This document shows positions 47,641 through 55,809 of a DNA stretch of 64,000 nt, piece after piece. Position numbers and translations under genes: made by a program. The stretch spans positions 40,814 through 104,813 of the forward strand of contig NZ_JASDCU010000014.1 in NCBI RefSeq assembly GCF_030407765.1, given 5' to 3'. Under the pieces are notes generated by a model. It did no database searches, had not been told where the DNA came from, and saw only the letters and a program-made list of their open reading frames with translations. Every line of letters begins with the position of its first letter. The first letter of the stretch is position 1. Source of the DNA: Microbacterium sp. APC 3901. GTDB lineage: Bacteria; Actinomycetota; Actinomycetes; Actinomycetales; Microbacteriaceae.

Positions 47641-47713
47641 GGGCCTTTAGCTCAGCTGGTAGAGCGCCACGTTTACACCGTGGATGTCGTCGGTTCGATC
47701 CCGGCAGGGCCCA
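47641..47713 (+). tRNA. tRNA-Val (anticodon TAC)
   Basis: Complete cloverleaf by eye: acceptor GGGCCTT/AGGGCCC, D-stem GCTC/GAGC, anticodon stem CCACG/CGTGG with loop TTTACAC (anticodon TAC), T-stem GTCGG/CCGGC with loop TTCGATC, discriminator A. CCA is not encoded in full. A -10-like TAGACT (47624-47629) precedes it. A hairpin terminator follows. Confidence 0.96.
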
Positions 47714-47721
47714 CCCCCCAA

Positions 47722-47749
47722 GAGTCGCGATGTCAACTCATCGCGACTC
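47722..47749 (+). terminator. Hairpin between tRNA-Val and the NSS transporter gene
   Basis: GAGTCGCGATG and CATCGCGACTC form an 11-base perfect stem with loop TCAACT, nine bases after the tRNA. No clear T-run. It also lies 15 bases before the transporter start codon. Confidence 0.7.
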
Positions 47750-47764
47750 CGGTACTCTCGGCGC

Positions 47765-49402
47765 ATGGCCACCGCAACGACGCAGACCCCGAAACGCGAG
47801 GCCTTCGGCTCGCGCAATGTCTTCATCCTCTCTGCGATCGGCTCTGCCGTCGGACTGGGAAACATCTGGCGATTCCCCTACGTGGCGTACGAGGGCGGTG
47901 GCGGAGCGTTCCTCATCCCGTATCTCTGCGCGCTGCTGACCGCCGGCATCCCGCTGCTGTTCTTCGACTACGCGATCGGTCACCGGTTCCGTGGCTCGGC
48001 GCCGCTGGCCTTCCGTCGGATGCACCGGCGGGCGGAGCCGCTCGGCTGGTGGCAGGTTCTCATCTGCGTGATCATCGCGGTCTACTATGCGGTCATCATC
48101 GCGTGGGCCGCGATGTACACCTGGTTCTCCGCTCAGCTGACCTGGGGGCCGGGCAACGAGAACGACTTCTTCTTCATCGACTTCCTGCGCTCGGCCGACG
48201 TCGCCGAGGTCGGAGTCTCGACCGAGTTCGTGCCTCAGGTCGGGCTGCCCCTCGTCGCGGTCTGGCTGATCGTCATCGTGATCATGGCCCTGGGCGTCAA
48301 GCGGGGCATCGGCCGGGCCAACATGATCCTGATGCCGCTGCTGACGGTGATGTTCGCGATCCTCGTGGTGCAGTCGCTGTTCCTGCCGGGCGCCATGGAC
48401 GGCCTGAACGCGTTCTTCACCCCGAACTGGGAGGCCCTCGGTGATCCCGCGGTATGGGCCTCGGCCTACGGGCACATCTTCTTCTCGCTCTCGGTCGCCT
48501 TCGGCATCATGGTGACGTACTCGTCGTACCTGAAGCGCAAGACCGACCTCACCGGCTCCGGCCTGGTGGTCGCCTTCGCGAACTCGGGCTTCGAGATCCT
48601 CGCGGGAATCGGCGTGTTCGCCGCACTCGGCTTCATGGCACAGGCGCAGGGCACCGAGGTCGCCGGCGTCGCGTCGTCGGGTATCGGCCTGGCGTTCATC
48701 GCGTTCCCGACGATCGTCTCGCAGGCGGCCGGCGGATCGATCATCGGCGTCCTGTTCTTCGGAGCGCTGGTGTTCGCAGGCATCACCTCGCTCATCTCGA
48801 TCCTCGAGGTCATCGTCGCAGCCCTCCAGGACAAGCTCGGCTGGGCGCGCATCCGCACGACCCTCACGGTGTCGATCCCCCTGGCGATCGTCTCGATGGC
48901 GCTCTTCTCGACGACCACCGCGCTGTCGGTGCTCGATACGGCGGATGCGTTCGTCAACGCCTTCGGCATCATGGCGGTCGCCCTCGTGGCCGTGATCGTC
49001 GTCGCCTGGCTGCTGCACAAGCTGCCGGCGCTCGTCGATCACCTCGATCGCCGGTCGAGCTTCCGCGTCGGCCGAGTATGGATGCTGCTCGTCGGGGCGC
49101 TCGCACCGCTTGTGCTCGGCTACCTGCTCGTCACCGAACTGATCTCGAAGATCTCCGAGCCGTACGGCGGTTACCCGGGATGGTTCCTCGCCGTCTTCGG
49201 ATGGGGCATGGTGATCGCGCTCGTCGCGCTCGCACTGCTGCTGTCGGCGCTGCCCTGGAGCGGTCGCTCGCACGCCAAGGATGATCCCGAATACGACGAG
49301 TTCCTCACCGAGGAAGACTACGAACCGGATGCCGAGACGTCGTCGATCCCGATGATCACGACTCCGGAATCGGGTGCGACGGAGAAGGGAGCGGGCGCAT
49401 GA
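47765..49402 (+). CDS. metP: Sodium-dependent transporter, NSS/SLC6 family (MetP-like)
   Basis: 545 residues, about 12 membrane segments. The family N-terminus FILSAIGSAVGLGNIWRFPYVAYEGGGGAFLIPY carries the sodium and substrate site. The C-terminal tail is acidic (DDPEYDEFLTEEDYEPD). It is followed with an ATGA overlap by a MetS-like peptide, the arrangement of the methionine/alanine importer MetPS of Corynebacterium glutamicum, so methionine or small neutral amino acids are the likely substrates. No ribosome-binding site precedes ATG 47765; the message may be leaderless. Confidence 0.88.
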   Translation: MATATTQTPKREAFGSRNVFILSAIGSAVGLGNIWRFPYVAYEGGGGAFLIPYLCALLTAGIPLLFFDYAIGHRFRGSAPLAFRRMHRRAEPLGWWQVLICVIIAVYYAVIIAWAAMYTWFSAQLTWGPGNENDFFFIDFLRSADVAEVGVSTEFVPQVGLPLVAVWLIVIVIMALGVKRGIGRANMILMPLLTVMFAILVVQSLFLPGAMDGLNAFFTPNWEALGDPAVWASAYGHIFFSLSVAFGIMVTYSSYLKRKTDLTGSGLVVAFANSGFEILAGIGVFAALGFMAQAQGTEVAGVASSGIGLAFIAFPTIVSQAAGGSIIGVLFFGALVFAGITSLISILEVIVAALQDKLGWARIRTTLTVSIPLAIVSMALFSTTTALSVLDTADAFVNAFGIMAVALVAVIVVAWLLHKLPALVDHLDRRSSFRVGRVWMLLVGALAPLVLGYLLVTELISKISEPYGGYPGWFLAVFGWGMVIALVALALLLSALPWSGRSHAKDDPEYDEFLTEEDYEPDAETSSIPMITTPESGATEKGAGA

Positions 49403-49533
49403 CCACGACAGCGATCGTCATGATGATCATCGCGATGGTCACGATCTGGGGTGGACTCGTCACCGCGATCGTGAACCTCGCTCGTCACCCCGAGGCCGCG
49501 GACTCGGAGCCCTCTCCGCCCGTCGAGCTCTGA
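49399..49533 (+). CDS. metS: Small subunit of NSS transporter (MetS-like)
   Basis: 44 residues: MTTTAIVMMIIAMVTIWGGL followed by VTAIVNLARHPEAADSEP, one membrane helix and a short polar tail. This is the MetS pattern (methionine/alanine importer small subunit), needed for MetP activity in corynebacteria. ATG overlaps the metP stop (ATGA). Confidence 0.87.
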   Translation: MTTTAIVMMIIAMVTIWGGLVTAIVNLARHPEAADSEPSPPVEL

Positions 49534-49566
49534 CCGGCGCGGGGGACACTGCCCCGTGCATCGTGT

Positions 49567-49857
49567 CTATTCATCGCCGGCCGCCCATCGAAGGCGAGCC
49601 AGGGCGCCGATGGCGAGGGTGATCCTCCCGTCGTCGCGCAGACAGGTCAGCAGCGTGCGACCGCATCCGCGGCAGAGGAGGATGACTCCGGTCGGGTCGA
49701 GCTCGGCGATCGCATCGGCGAGCTCGGCTTCCCGGTCGCAGTGCGCGCATGCCGCTCGCGCCGTGGTCATGTCCCTGCCGAAGAGTTCGAGCAGCATTCC
49801 GCCGGCGGCATTGCCGTCGACTCTCGTGCGATGACCGGGATGGGCAGCGTTCATCAT
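49567..49857 (-). CDS. DUF6510-type zinc-ribbon protein
   Basis: 96 residues. Two C-x2-C pairs, CAHCDREAEL near residue 37 and LLCRGCGRTLLTCL near 62, form a zinc ribbon. N-terminus GNAAGGMLLELFGRDMTTA is typical of the DUF6510 family. Start ATG 49857 (or 49854). ATGATGA overlap with the reductase gene. Function unknown; constantly found next to this reductase/sulfite-oxidase-like pair in my recollection of relatives. Confidence 0.75.
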   Translation of the reverse strand: MMNAAHPGHRTRVDGNAAGGMLLELFGRDMTTARAACAHCDREAELADAIAELDPTGVILLCRGCGRTLLTCLRDDGRITLAIGALARLRWAAGDE

Positions 49858-50579
49858 GCACCTCCGAAGCGCTCTGTGCGGATCCGTTCGGGCGGATGCC
49901 CTGCCGCGACGAGCAGGTCTGCGACCGCCTCGACGAAGCCCGTCGGCCCGCAGACGTAGACCGAAGGGCTCTCCGTGGCGGGGATGGTGGAGGCCGCTAT
50001 CGTCGCCGCATCCACTCTGCCCGCCGGTCGGGCGGAGCCGACCGGAGCCGACCGGCTGTAGGCCCAGTCGACGAGGAACGCGTCGTCCGAGAGACCGTCG
50101 AGTTCATCTGCGTAGAACGCGTCGTCGGCCGAACGCACGGCATACAGCAACCGCATCTGAGCCGAGCTGCGTGCGCGCGCATGCTGCCTCGCCATCGCGA
50201 CGAGCGGAACGATCCCGGACCCTCCGGCGATCAGCTGCGCAGGCTCTGCTTGAGTGGGAGTCCACACGAAGTAGGCGCCGATCGGACCGCGAACCTCCAG
50301 CTCGTCTCCCGCGCGCACATCCTCGACGAGATACGGAGAGACCTCTCCTTCCGGCACTTCGTCGACGGCGAGCTCGATGATGTCGGTGTCTCCGGAGGAT
50401 GCGAGTGAGTACGATCTGACCGCCTGATATCCGTCTTCTGCGGTCAAGCGCACATCGACGTGCTGACCCGCCAGATTCCCCGGCCACCCGTCGACCCGCA
50501 GCCGAAGCACGCGACCGTGGGGCGTGGGGTTTCGGGTCTCGATGACTCTGGCGACCAGCCACAGCGGTGCGGTGGTCAC
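49854..50579 (-). CDS. FAD/NAD-binding oxidoreductase (ferredoxin reductase type)
   Basis: 241 residues. FAD-binding RSYSLASSGDTDIIELAV near residue 50, IGAYFVWTPTQ, NAD-binding LIAGGSGIVPLVAMARQH near 115 and C-terminal VYVCGPTGFVEAVADLLVAAG. No Fe-S domain. GTG start 50579 overlaps the upstream stop (GTGA). Probably the electron partner of the molybdopterin protein encoded before it. Confidence 0.86.
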   Translation of the reverse strand: MTTAPLWLVARVIETRNPTPHGRVLRLRVDGWPGNLAGQHVDVRLTAEDGYQAVRSYSLASSGDTDIIELAVDEVPEGEVSPYLVEDVRAGDELEVRGPIGAYFVWTPTQAEPAQLIAGGSGIVPLVAMARQHARARSSAQMRLLYAVRSADDAFYADELDGLSDDAFLVDWAYSRSAPVGSARPAGRVDAATIAASTIPATESPSVYVCGPTGFVEAVADLLVAAGHPPERIRTERFGGA

Positions 50580-51166
50580 CAGTAGCGCTCCTCTTTCCAC
50601 GGGTCTCCGTACATGTTGTAGCCGTTCTGCTCCCAGAATCCGGGTTCGTCGTTCTCGAGCAGATCCAGCCCATGCACCCACTTCGCGGATTTCCAGAAGT
50701 AGAGGTGGGGAACGAGCAGCCGCGCGGGTCCGCCGTGCTCTGCCTCGAGCGGCTGGCCGTCGAACTCGAACGCGATCCATGCCTTGCCGCCGGTGAGATC
50801 GGCGCGGGGGACGTTGGTGGTGTACCCGCCGTAGGAGAAGACCCGCGTGAAATCGCCGTCACCGGCGTCCTCGAGCAGATGGTCGAGCGAGACCCCGCGC
50901 CAGCGGGTGCCGAGCTTCGACCAACGGGTCACGCAGTGGATGTCTGTGGTGATCGTGTCGACAGGGAGCGCCTGCAGGTCGGCCCACGACCAGGTGCGAC
51001 GGATGCCGTCGAGACCGACGACGGCGAACTCCCACGTGTCGGTGGACACGCGCGGCGTCGGCCCTGCCGAGAGCACAGGGAAGTCCTCGGTGAGGTACTG
51101 GCCCGGGGGGAGACGGACGTCCGATTCGCGCCGCCGTGCTCCGAAACCGCGGGAGATCACGCCCAT
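50576..51166 (-). CDS. Sulfite oxidase-like molybdopterin oxidoreductase
   Basis: 196 residues, the single SUOX-fold molybdopterin domain. LPPGQYLTEDFPVLSAGPTP, the Mo-ligand cysteine in TTDIHCVTRWSKLGTRWRGV near residue 90, and GGPARLLVPHLYFWKSAKWVHGLDLLENDEPGFWEQNGYN-type ending. Similar to MsrP-like catalytic subunits but no signal peptide is visible. ATG 51166 chosen with GAAAGAAG upstream. Operon with the flavin reductase and DUF6510 protein. Confidence 0.88.
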   Translation of the reverse strand: MGVISRGFGARRRESDVRLPPGQYLTEDFPVLSAGPTPRVSTDTWEFAVVGLDGIRRTWSWADLQALPVDTITTDIHCVTRWSKLGTRWRGVSLDHLLEDAGDGDFTRVFSYGGYTTNVPRADLTGGKAWIAFEFDGQPLEAEHGGPARLLVPHLYFWKSAKWVHGLDLLENDEPGFWEQNGYNMYGDPWKEERYW

Positions 51167-51344
51167 GATCGTCTTCTTTCGTTCGATCGGAGCGGGGCCA
51201 CCGATGCTCTCGCGGGAGGCTCCTGCCGTGTGGACCGATTCTAAGGCGCGTCTGCTGCGACGCGCCCTGATCATTTTTTACTCATAAACGTGCGCTTCGT
51301 GCTAGCTTCACTCGTAAAACAGTCGTTCAAGCCACGGAGTCACA

Positions 51345-52202
51345 TTGCTGAGTAGTTTCGCTGTTTCTGCTGATTCCCCTCAGCCTGATGACCCCCCTGC
51401 CTCGCCGGAGAGACTCGCGCGCGACAACATGCCGCTCGCCACCTTCCTGGCTGTGGAGAAGGCGCGGTCGGCGACGCACGTGGACCTCGACGATCTGCTC
51501 TCCGCGGCACGTCTGGGGCTCGCCCGCGCCGCGCTGTCGTACGACCCCGCGCGCGGCATCCCTTTCGGCGCCTTCGCGAGCAGTCAGATCAACTGGGCGA
51601 TGCTGTCGGAGATGCGTCGAGCAGACCCGGCCGGCGAACGCAGTCGCGACAAGATCGAACGCGTGCGAGTCGCCGCCGAGACGGTGCTCGCTCGCACCGG
51701 CCGCGTCGCGACCACCGCGGAGCTCGCGCGGGAGTCGGGACTCACCGTCGAGGTGGTGGCCGAGATGATGAAGCTCGATGAGATGGTGCGGACCGCGACC
51801 AGCTTCGAGGAGCACTTCGACGTCGAGACCGGGCGTCAGGCAGTCGATCTCACCGACAGCGTCATCCTGCCCGAGCATGCGGTCGAGCAGTCGGAGATGC
51901 GCGCGATGGTGAACCGCGTCATCGACGCGCTGCCGGCGGCGATGCGGCAGGTCGTCCGCGGGATCTACCTCGAGGACAGGATGGTGAAGGACATCGCCGA
52001 AGAGCTCGAGGTCAGCCACGCGTATGTGTCGAAGGTCCGCTCGCGCGGTCTCGCGTTGATGCGCGAAGCCATGGAGGCCTGGGAGAACGGCACGACAGGC
52101 GACCGATCGACCAAGGCGCGCGCGGAGTTCTTCGAGGCCCTGTTCGGTCCGATCCGCGTCGAGACGCGCGACCGGTCGAGCGAACTCCTCGCCGCCGTCT
52201 GA
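51345..52202 (+). CDS. fliA: Flagellar sigma factor, sigma-28/FliA-WhiG type
   Basis: 285 residues. Region 2 about 47-92 (DLDDLLSAARLGLARAALSYDPARGIPFGAFASSQINW), region 3 about 118-150 (VATTAELARESGLTVEVVAEMM), region 4 about 195-245 with helix-turn-helix MVKDIAEELEVSHAYVSKVRSRGLAL. No region 1.1. First gene of the flagellar region, 118 bases before fliC. The TTG at 51345 is preceded by ACGGAG at proper distance; the first in-frame ATG is 28 codons on, inside the domain approach. Preceded by an AT-rich patch (51276-51310). Confidence 0.85.
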   Translation: MLSSFAVSADSPQPDDPPASPERLARDNMPLATFLAVEKARSATHVDLDDLLSAARLGLARAALSYDPARGIPFGAFASSQINWAMLSEMRRADPAGERSRDKIERVRVAAETVLARTGRVATTAELARESGLTVEVVAEMMKLDEMVRTATSFEEHFDVETGRQAVDLTDSVILPEHAVEQSEMRAMVNRVIDALPAAMRQVVRGIYLEDRMVKDIAEELEVSHAYVSKVRSRGLALMREAMEAWENGTTGDRSTKARAEFFEALFGPIRVETRDRSSELLAAV

Positions 52203-52230
52203 CCCGACCGATGGATTCTTCCGGCTGCGT

Positions 52231-52260
52231 GGTTACGTCGGCGGCGCATGTCGCGAATAT
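52231..52260 (+). promoter_or_regulatory. Flagellar-type promoter of fliC
   Basis: GGTTAC (52231-52236), 15 bases, CGCGAATAT (52252-52260). The same layout precedes flgB and fliH. Resembles sigma-28 promoters (TAAA-N15-GCCGATAA) through the CGA(A)TA core. Confidence 0.6.
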
Positions 52261-52270
52261 CGGTTGTGCA

Positions 52271-52312
52271 GGCCCACGGATGGGCCCGCGTCCAGCCCCA
52301 TAACCACGGAGG
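52271..52312 (+). promoter_or_regulatory. fliC leader with two ANGGA (CsrA-type) sites
   Basis: Hairpin GGCCC-ACGGAT-GGGCC (52271-52286) displays ACGGA in its loop. A second ACGGA (52306-52310) overlaps the fliC ribosome-binding site GGAGG (52308-52312). This two-site layout is like the hag leader of Bacillus subtilis, where CsrA binds an upstream hairpin and a site over the Shine-Dalgarno sequence. Confidence 0.5.
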
Positions 52313-52319
52313 AATTCTC

Positions 52320-53147
52320 ATGGGTCTTCAGATCGCAACCAACGTCGGTGCACTCAACGCGTACCGCAACCTCTCTGTCAACCAGAACGACGTCTCGAAG
52401 TCGCTCGAGAAGCTCTCGAGCGGTCTGCGCATCAACCGCGCAGCCGATGACGCCGCCGGCCTCGCCATCTCCGAGGGCCTGCGCTCGCAGGTCAACGGTC
52501 TGAACGTCGCAGCCCGCAACGCTCAGGACGGCATCTCGGTCATCCAGACCGCAGAAGGCGCCCTCACCGAGGTGCACTCGATCCTGCAGCGTGTGCGCGA
52601 CCTGGCCGTCCAGGCCGGCAACGACTCGAACAACACCGACTCGCGCGACGCCATCAAGACCGAGATCGACTCGCTGGGCGAGGAGCTGACGCGTGTCGCG
52701 GCCAGCACCAACTTCAACGGCATCAAGCTGCTCGACGGCACGTCGGCCTCGCTGACCTTCCAGGTCGGTGCAGGCTCCGAGGCACTCGAGGACCAGATCG
52801 CGGTCACGCTGACCGACTTCTCGGGCCTGGGTGCGACGATCGGCGCGCTGACCGTCGACACCGCAGCCAACGCGCTGACGTCGATCGCCTCGATCGACGA
52901 CGAGATCACCGCTGTCTCGACCGCTCGTGCCGGTCTCGGTGCCTCGCAGAACCGCTTCGAGTCGACGATCAACTCGCTGCAGGTCTCGGCCGAGAACCTG
53001 GCCGCTGCCAAGAGCCGCATCGCCGACACCGACATGGCGGCCGAGATGGTCAAGTACACCGCCTCGAACATCCTGCAGCAGGCCGGAACCGCCATGCTCG
53101 CTCAGGCGAACCAGTCGGGCCAGGGCGTCCTGCAGCTTCTCCGTTGA
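52320..53147 (+). CDS. fliC: Flagellin
   Basis: Filament subunit. 275 residues, short, so it has the D0/D1 core with a very small variable domain (about residues 140-190). Conserved N-terminus GLQIATNVGALNAYRNLSVNQ...LSSGLRINRAADDAAGLAISEGL and C-terminus ENLAAAKSRIADTDMAAEMVKYTASNILQQAGTAMLAQANQ. Exported by the FliI/H/J-dependent apparatus with chaperone FliS. ATG 52320 with GGAGG at 52308. Own promoter and terminator. Confidence 0.97.
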   Translation: MGLQIATNVGALNAYRNLSVNQNDVSKSLEKLSSGLRINRAADDAAGLAISEGLRSQVNGLNVAARNAQDGISVIQTAEGALTEVHSILQRVRDLAVQAGNDSNNTDSRDAIKTEIDSLGEELTRVAASTNFNGIKLLDGTSASLTFQVGAGSEALEDQIAVTLTDFSGLGATIGALTVDTAANALTSIASIDDEITAVSTARAGLGASQNRFESTINSLQVSAENLAAAKSRIADTDMAAEMVKYTASNILQQAGTAMLAQANQSGQGVLQLLR

Positions 53148-53170
53148 GTCGCTGCGCCTGAGGCGCATCG

Positions 53171-53204
53171 GGCGCCCGGGCGGAGTCACCTCCGTTCGGG
53201 CGCC
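53171..53204 (+). terminator. Terminator after fliC
   Basis: GGCGCCCGGGCGGAG pairs with CTCCGTTCGGGCGCC around TCAC; two central positions do not pair. It lies 24 bases after the stop. Confidence 0.85.
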
Positions 53205-53249
53205 TTCCTGTAGGACACACCCGACCACACCGCACGGAAGACGACCGGG

Positions 53250-54614
53250 ATGAAACTCGACGGACTCGTATCAGGGCTCAAGACACAAGAGCTCATCAAG
53301 GCGCTCATGGACGTCTCGGCCATTCCGAAGACGCTCATCACGAACAAGATCACGGACCGCAACTCGATCATCACGAACCTGCAGTCGCTGAACACCACGC
53401 TGCAGGAGCTCGTCACCAAGGCCAAGACGGCTGCGGCGCCCTCCTCCCTCGCCTCGTTCACTGCGACGTCGTCATCCGAGACCGTCACCGTCACCGCCGG
53501 CGCGAAAGCGTCGGCGTTCTCGACCGACATCGTCGTCGACGCCGTCGCCACAGCGCACTCGATCGTCACGGCGTCCGCTGGGGCGACGGAGTGGGGCGGC
53601 GCGTTCACCCTCGTCGGCTCGGACGGGGAATCGATCGAGGTGACACCGCTCGGCACCGGGCCGCAGGATCTCGCGAAAGCGATCAACGCTTCGAAGGCCG
53701 GTGTGAGTGCGACGGTCGTCCCTGCGGGCACGGATGCCGACGGCAAGCCCCTCTCACGTATTCAGCTGACGTCGATCGAGACCGGCGCAGCCGGCGAGTT
53801 CGCCGTGCACCGGGGTACGGCAGCGGATGTCGCAGGGGGAACCTCGACGGATCTCGGTGCCGAACCCGGAGCCGCCGTCATCATGCAGGGCGCGGACGCC
53901 CGAATCCGCCTGTTCGCCGGAACCAGCGCCGAGCAGACGCTGAACAGTGCCAGCAACACGATCAGCGTGGGGGAGGGCATCGACGTCACGGTCACGAAGC
54001 CCAGTGCTGATCCCGTGACGGTGACTGTGGCCAGGGATGACAAGAAGCAGACGACGACGGCCGAGACGTACGTCAAGGAGATCGCCGCACTGCTGACCCG
54101 TATCGACAACGGATCGAAGGCGACGGTCGGAGAAGTGGGTGAGTCGACCACGCTCGGTGTCTTCACCGGCGACAGCACCGTTCGCAACCTCCGCGGGGCT
54201 CTCGCGAACGCGATGCAGCATCCCGTCGACGGAGTGTCGCCGTCGACGATCGGAATCTCGATCAGCGACAAGGGTGTGCTCTCGTTCGACGCGGAGAAGT
54301 TCGCGAAGGCCCTCGCCGAGGATCCGCAGAAGACTCAGGAGCTCTTCTCATCGATCGCCGGCCGTGTCGAGGGCGTCACCGACCAGTACTCCGACAAGTA
54401 CGACGGGTTGCTCACTCAGCGCATCACGGGTCAGGAGTCCGAGGTCAAGACGCTCAAGACCCAGGTCGAGCGCTGGGATGTCCGGCTGGAGCAGAGACAG
54501 GCGACGCTCGAGCGCACCTATGCGCAGCTCGAGGTCCAGCTCTCCAAGCTGCAGTCGCAGTCGTCGTGGCTCACCTCGCAGCTCGCAGGCCTCAACGGCA
54601 CGACGACGTCGTGA
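53250..54614 (+). CDS. fliD: Flagellar filament cap protein FliD
   Basis: 454 residues. N-terminus MKLDGLVSGLKTQELIKALMDVSAIPKTLI and C-terminal coiled coil VERWDVRLEQRQATLERTYAQLEVQLSKLQSQSSWLTSQLAGL match FliD. It caps the filament and directs flagellin folding. ATG 53250. A contextual ACGGA (53232-53236) lies upstream. Confidence 0.93.
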   Translation: MKLDGLVSGLKTQELIKALMDVSAIPKTLITNKITDRNSIITNLQSLNTTLQELVTKAKTAAAPSSLASFTATSSSETVTVTAGAKASAFSTDIVVDAVATAHSIVTASAGATEWGGAFTLVGSDGESIEVTPLGTGPQDLAKAINASKAGVSATVVPAGTDADGKPLSRIQLTSIETGAAGEFAVHRGTAADVAGGTSTDLGAEPGAAVIMQGADARIRLFAGTSAEQTLNSASNTISVGEGIDVTVTKPSADPVTVTVARDDKKQTTTAETYVKEIAALLTRIDNGSKATVGEVGESTTLGVFTGDSTVRNLRGALANAMQHPVDGVSPSTIGISISDKGVLSFDAEKFAKALAEDPQKTQELFSSIAGRVEGVTDQYSDKYDGLLTQRITGQESEVKTLKTQVERWDVRLEQRQATLERTYAQLEVQLSKLQSQSSWLTSQLAGLNGTTTS

Positions 54615-54654
54615 CCTGAGCACCGTCACCACCACCGCATCGGAGACCAGAACC

Positions 54655-55068
54655 ATGCCCATCACCTCCCTCGACCGCGCCAAGCAGCAGTACCTCGAGC
54701 AGCAGGTCGCTTCGGCCACGCCCGAACGCCTTCTCGTGCTGCTCTACGACCGCCTGCTGGTCGACATCGAGCGTGCGGGTGCCGCGCAGGAGTCCGGAGA
54801 TTGGCCGGCGGCGGGCAACCACCTCGTGCACGCTCAGCAGATCGTCGCCGAGCTGAACGGCTCACTCACGGATGAATGGGATGGGTCCGCAGAGCTGCGT
54901 GGTGTGTACACCTACCTCACGGGCCGTCTGATCACTGCGAACATCGCTCGGGATCGCGTCGCCACCGCGGAATGCCGCGACCTCGTCGTTCCGCTGCGCG
55001 AGGCCTGGCACGCGGCGGCCGCGGCGATCGTGTCCGGCACGCACGCGCCCGTCACGGCACTGGCCTGA
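54655..55068 (+). CDS. fliS: Flagellin export chaperone FliS
   Basis: 137 residues. AKQQYLEQQVASATPERLLVLLYDRLLVDIERA near residue 9 is the FliS core helix pair, followed by a third helix with SLTDEWDGSAELRGVYTYLTGRLITANIARD. Binds the C-terminus of flagellin before export. ATG 54655, 40 bases after fliD. Confidence 0.93.
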   Translation: MPITSLDRAKQQYLEQQVASATPERLLVLLYDRLLVDIERAGAAQESGDWPAAGNHLVHAQQIVAELNGSLTDEWDGSAELRGVYTYLTGRLITANIARDRVATAECRDLVVPLREAWHAAAAAIVSGTHAPVTALA

Positions 55069-55074
55069 GCGCCC

Positions 55075-55353
55075 GTGGCTGACAACCTCACGGCCTGGCT
55101 CACGGTGCTCGACCAGTTCGAGCGGGCTCTCGACGCTGCCGACGAGCAGCTCGATGATCAGTCCTTCGAGGCGCCTTCCGGCCCGGTGCCCGAGGAGCTG
55201 CGCGAGCGCGCAGAAGCGGTGCTCGCGCGCCAGCAGCTCATGATCGGTGGACTCGTCGCCTCCCGCGCCCATGTCGCCCGCGAGATCGCGGCTCTGCGGC
55301 GGGTGCCGACCTCCCACACCGGCGTGCCCGCGTACCTCGACGTCGAGGGTTGA
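55075..55353 (+). CDS. Small helical flagellar protein, FliT-like position
   Basis: 92 residues, mostly helical: LTVLDQFERALDAADEQLDD and EELRERAEAVLARQQLMIGGLVASRAHVAREIAALRRV. No clear family match by eye. It follows fliS by six bases, the place where a FliT-type chaperone for FliD is often found. GTG start 55075. Confidence 0.7.
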   Translation: MADNLTAWLTVLDQFERALDAADEQLDDQSFEAPSGPVPEELRERAEAVLARQQLMIGGLVASRAHVAREIAALRRVPTSHTGVPAYLDVEG

Positions 55354-55360
55354 GCATCAC

Positions 55361-55391
55361 GGTTACGTGAGCGGTCGACTGTCGCGATAGT
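55361..55391 (+). promoter_or_regulatory. Flagellar-type promoter of flgB operon
   Basis: GGTTAC (55361-55366), 16 bases, CGCGATAGT (55383-55391). Same motif as at fliC and inside the 5' region of fliH; spacing as at the fliH copy. Confidence 0.65.
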
Positions 55392-55398
55392 CCACACA

Positions 55399-55435
55399 GA
55401 GCACGGATCGCTCGACGATTGGCCAGGGATCGGCC
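55399..55435 (+). promoter_or_regulatory. flgB leader: twin ANGGA-loop hairpins
   Basis: Hairpin 1 is GAGC-ACGGATC-GCTC (55399-55413), with loop ACGGATC. Hairpin 2 is GGCC-AGGGATC-GGCC (55421-55435), with loop AGGGATC. Both loops contain ANGGA. The 18-base string GAGCACGGATCGCTCGAC (55399-55416) is repeated exactly in the fliH leader. The leader ends at GGAG (55451) before GTG 55462. Confidence 0.6.
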
Positions 55436-55461
55436 TCTCCACCAACGTCCGGAGTGCCCCC

Positions 55462-55809
55462 GTGCTCGAATCCGTCACATCCTCCGCGCTGATCAGCGCC
55501 CTCGATGGGCTGGCCTTGCGCCAGCGCTCGATCGCCGAGAACATCGCCAACGTCAACACGCCCGGCTACCAGGCCCAGCGCGTCCGGTTCGAGGACGAGC
55601 TGCGATCCGCCGTCGACAGCGGTTCCGGCACCGTCGGTGCGACGGTCGAGCGGTCTCTCGAGCCGACCAGGGTGAACGGCAACAACGTCAACCTCGACAC
55701 CGAGACCCTGTCGAACATCGACACGGTGCTGCGGTTCCAGTTCGCGAGTCAGGCGATCGGCGGCCAGGCGTCGTCGATCACCAAGGCGATCGGCCAGGCC
55801 TCCGCATGA
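55462..55809 (+). CDS. flgB: Flagellar basal-body rod protein FlgB
   Basis: 115 residues. ALDGLALRQRSIAENIANVNTPGYQAQRVRFEDEL near residue 13 is the rod-protein signature, with NNVNLDTETLSNIDTVLRFQFASQAIGG at the end. Proximal rod part, first gene of flgB-flgC-fliE-fliF-fliG. GTG 55462 with GGAG seven bases upstream. Confidence 0.95.
   Translation: MLESVTSSALISALDGLALRQRSIAENIANVNTPGYQAQRVRFEDELRSAVDSGSGTVGATVERSLEPTRVNGNNVNLDTETLSNIDTVLRFQFASQAIGGQASSITKAIGQASA

Noticed and set aside
47641..47760. tRNA-Val as a phage or island attachment site
   Set aside because: No integrase, no repeat of the tRNA 3' end, and core genes on both sides.
51334..53236. ANGGA near the starts of the sigma factor gene (51334) and fliD (53232) as extra CsrA sites
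   Set aside because: ACGGA is present, but no hairpin presents it, and ANGGA is common in ribosome-binding sites; kept only as a note.
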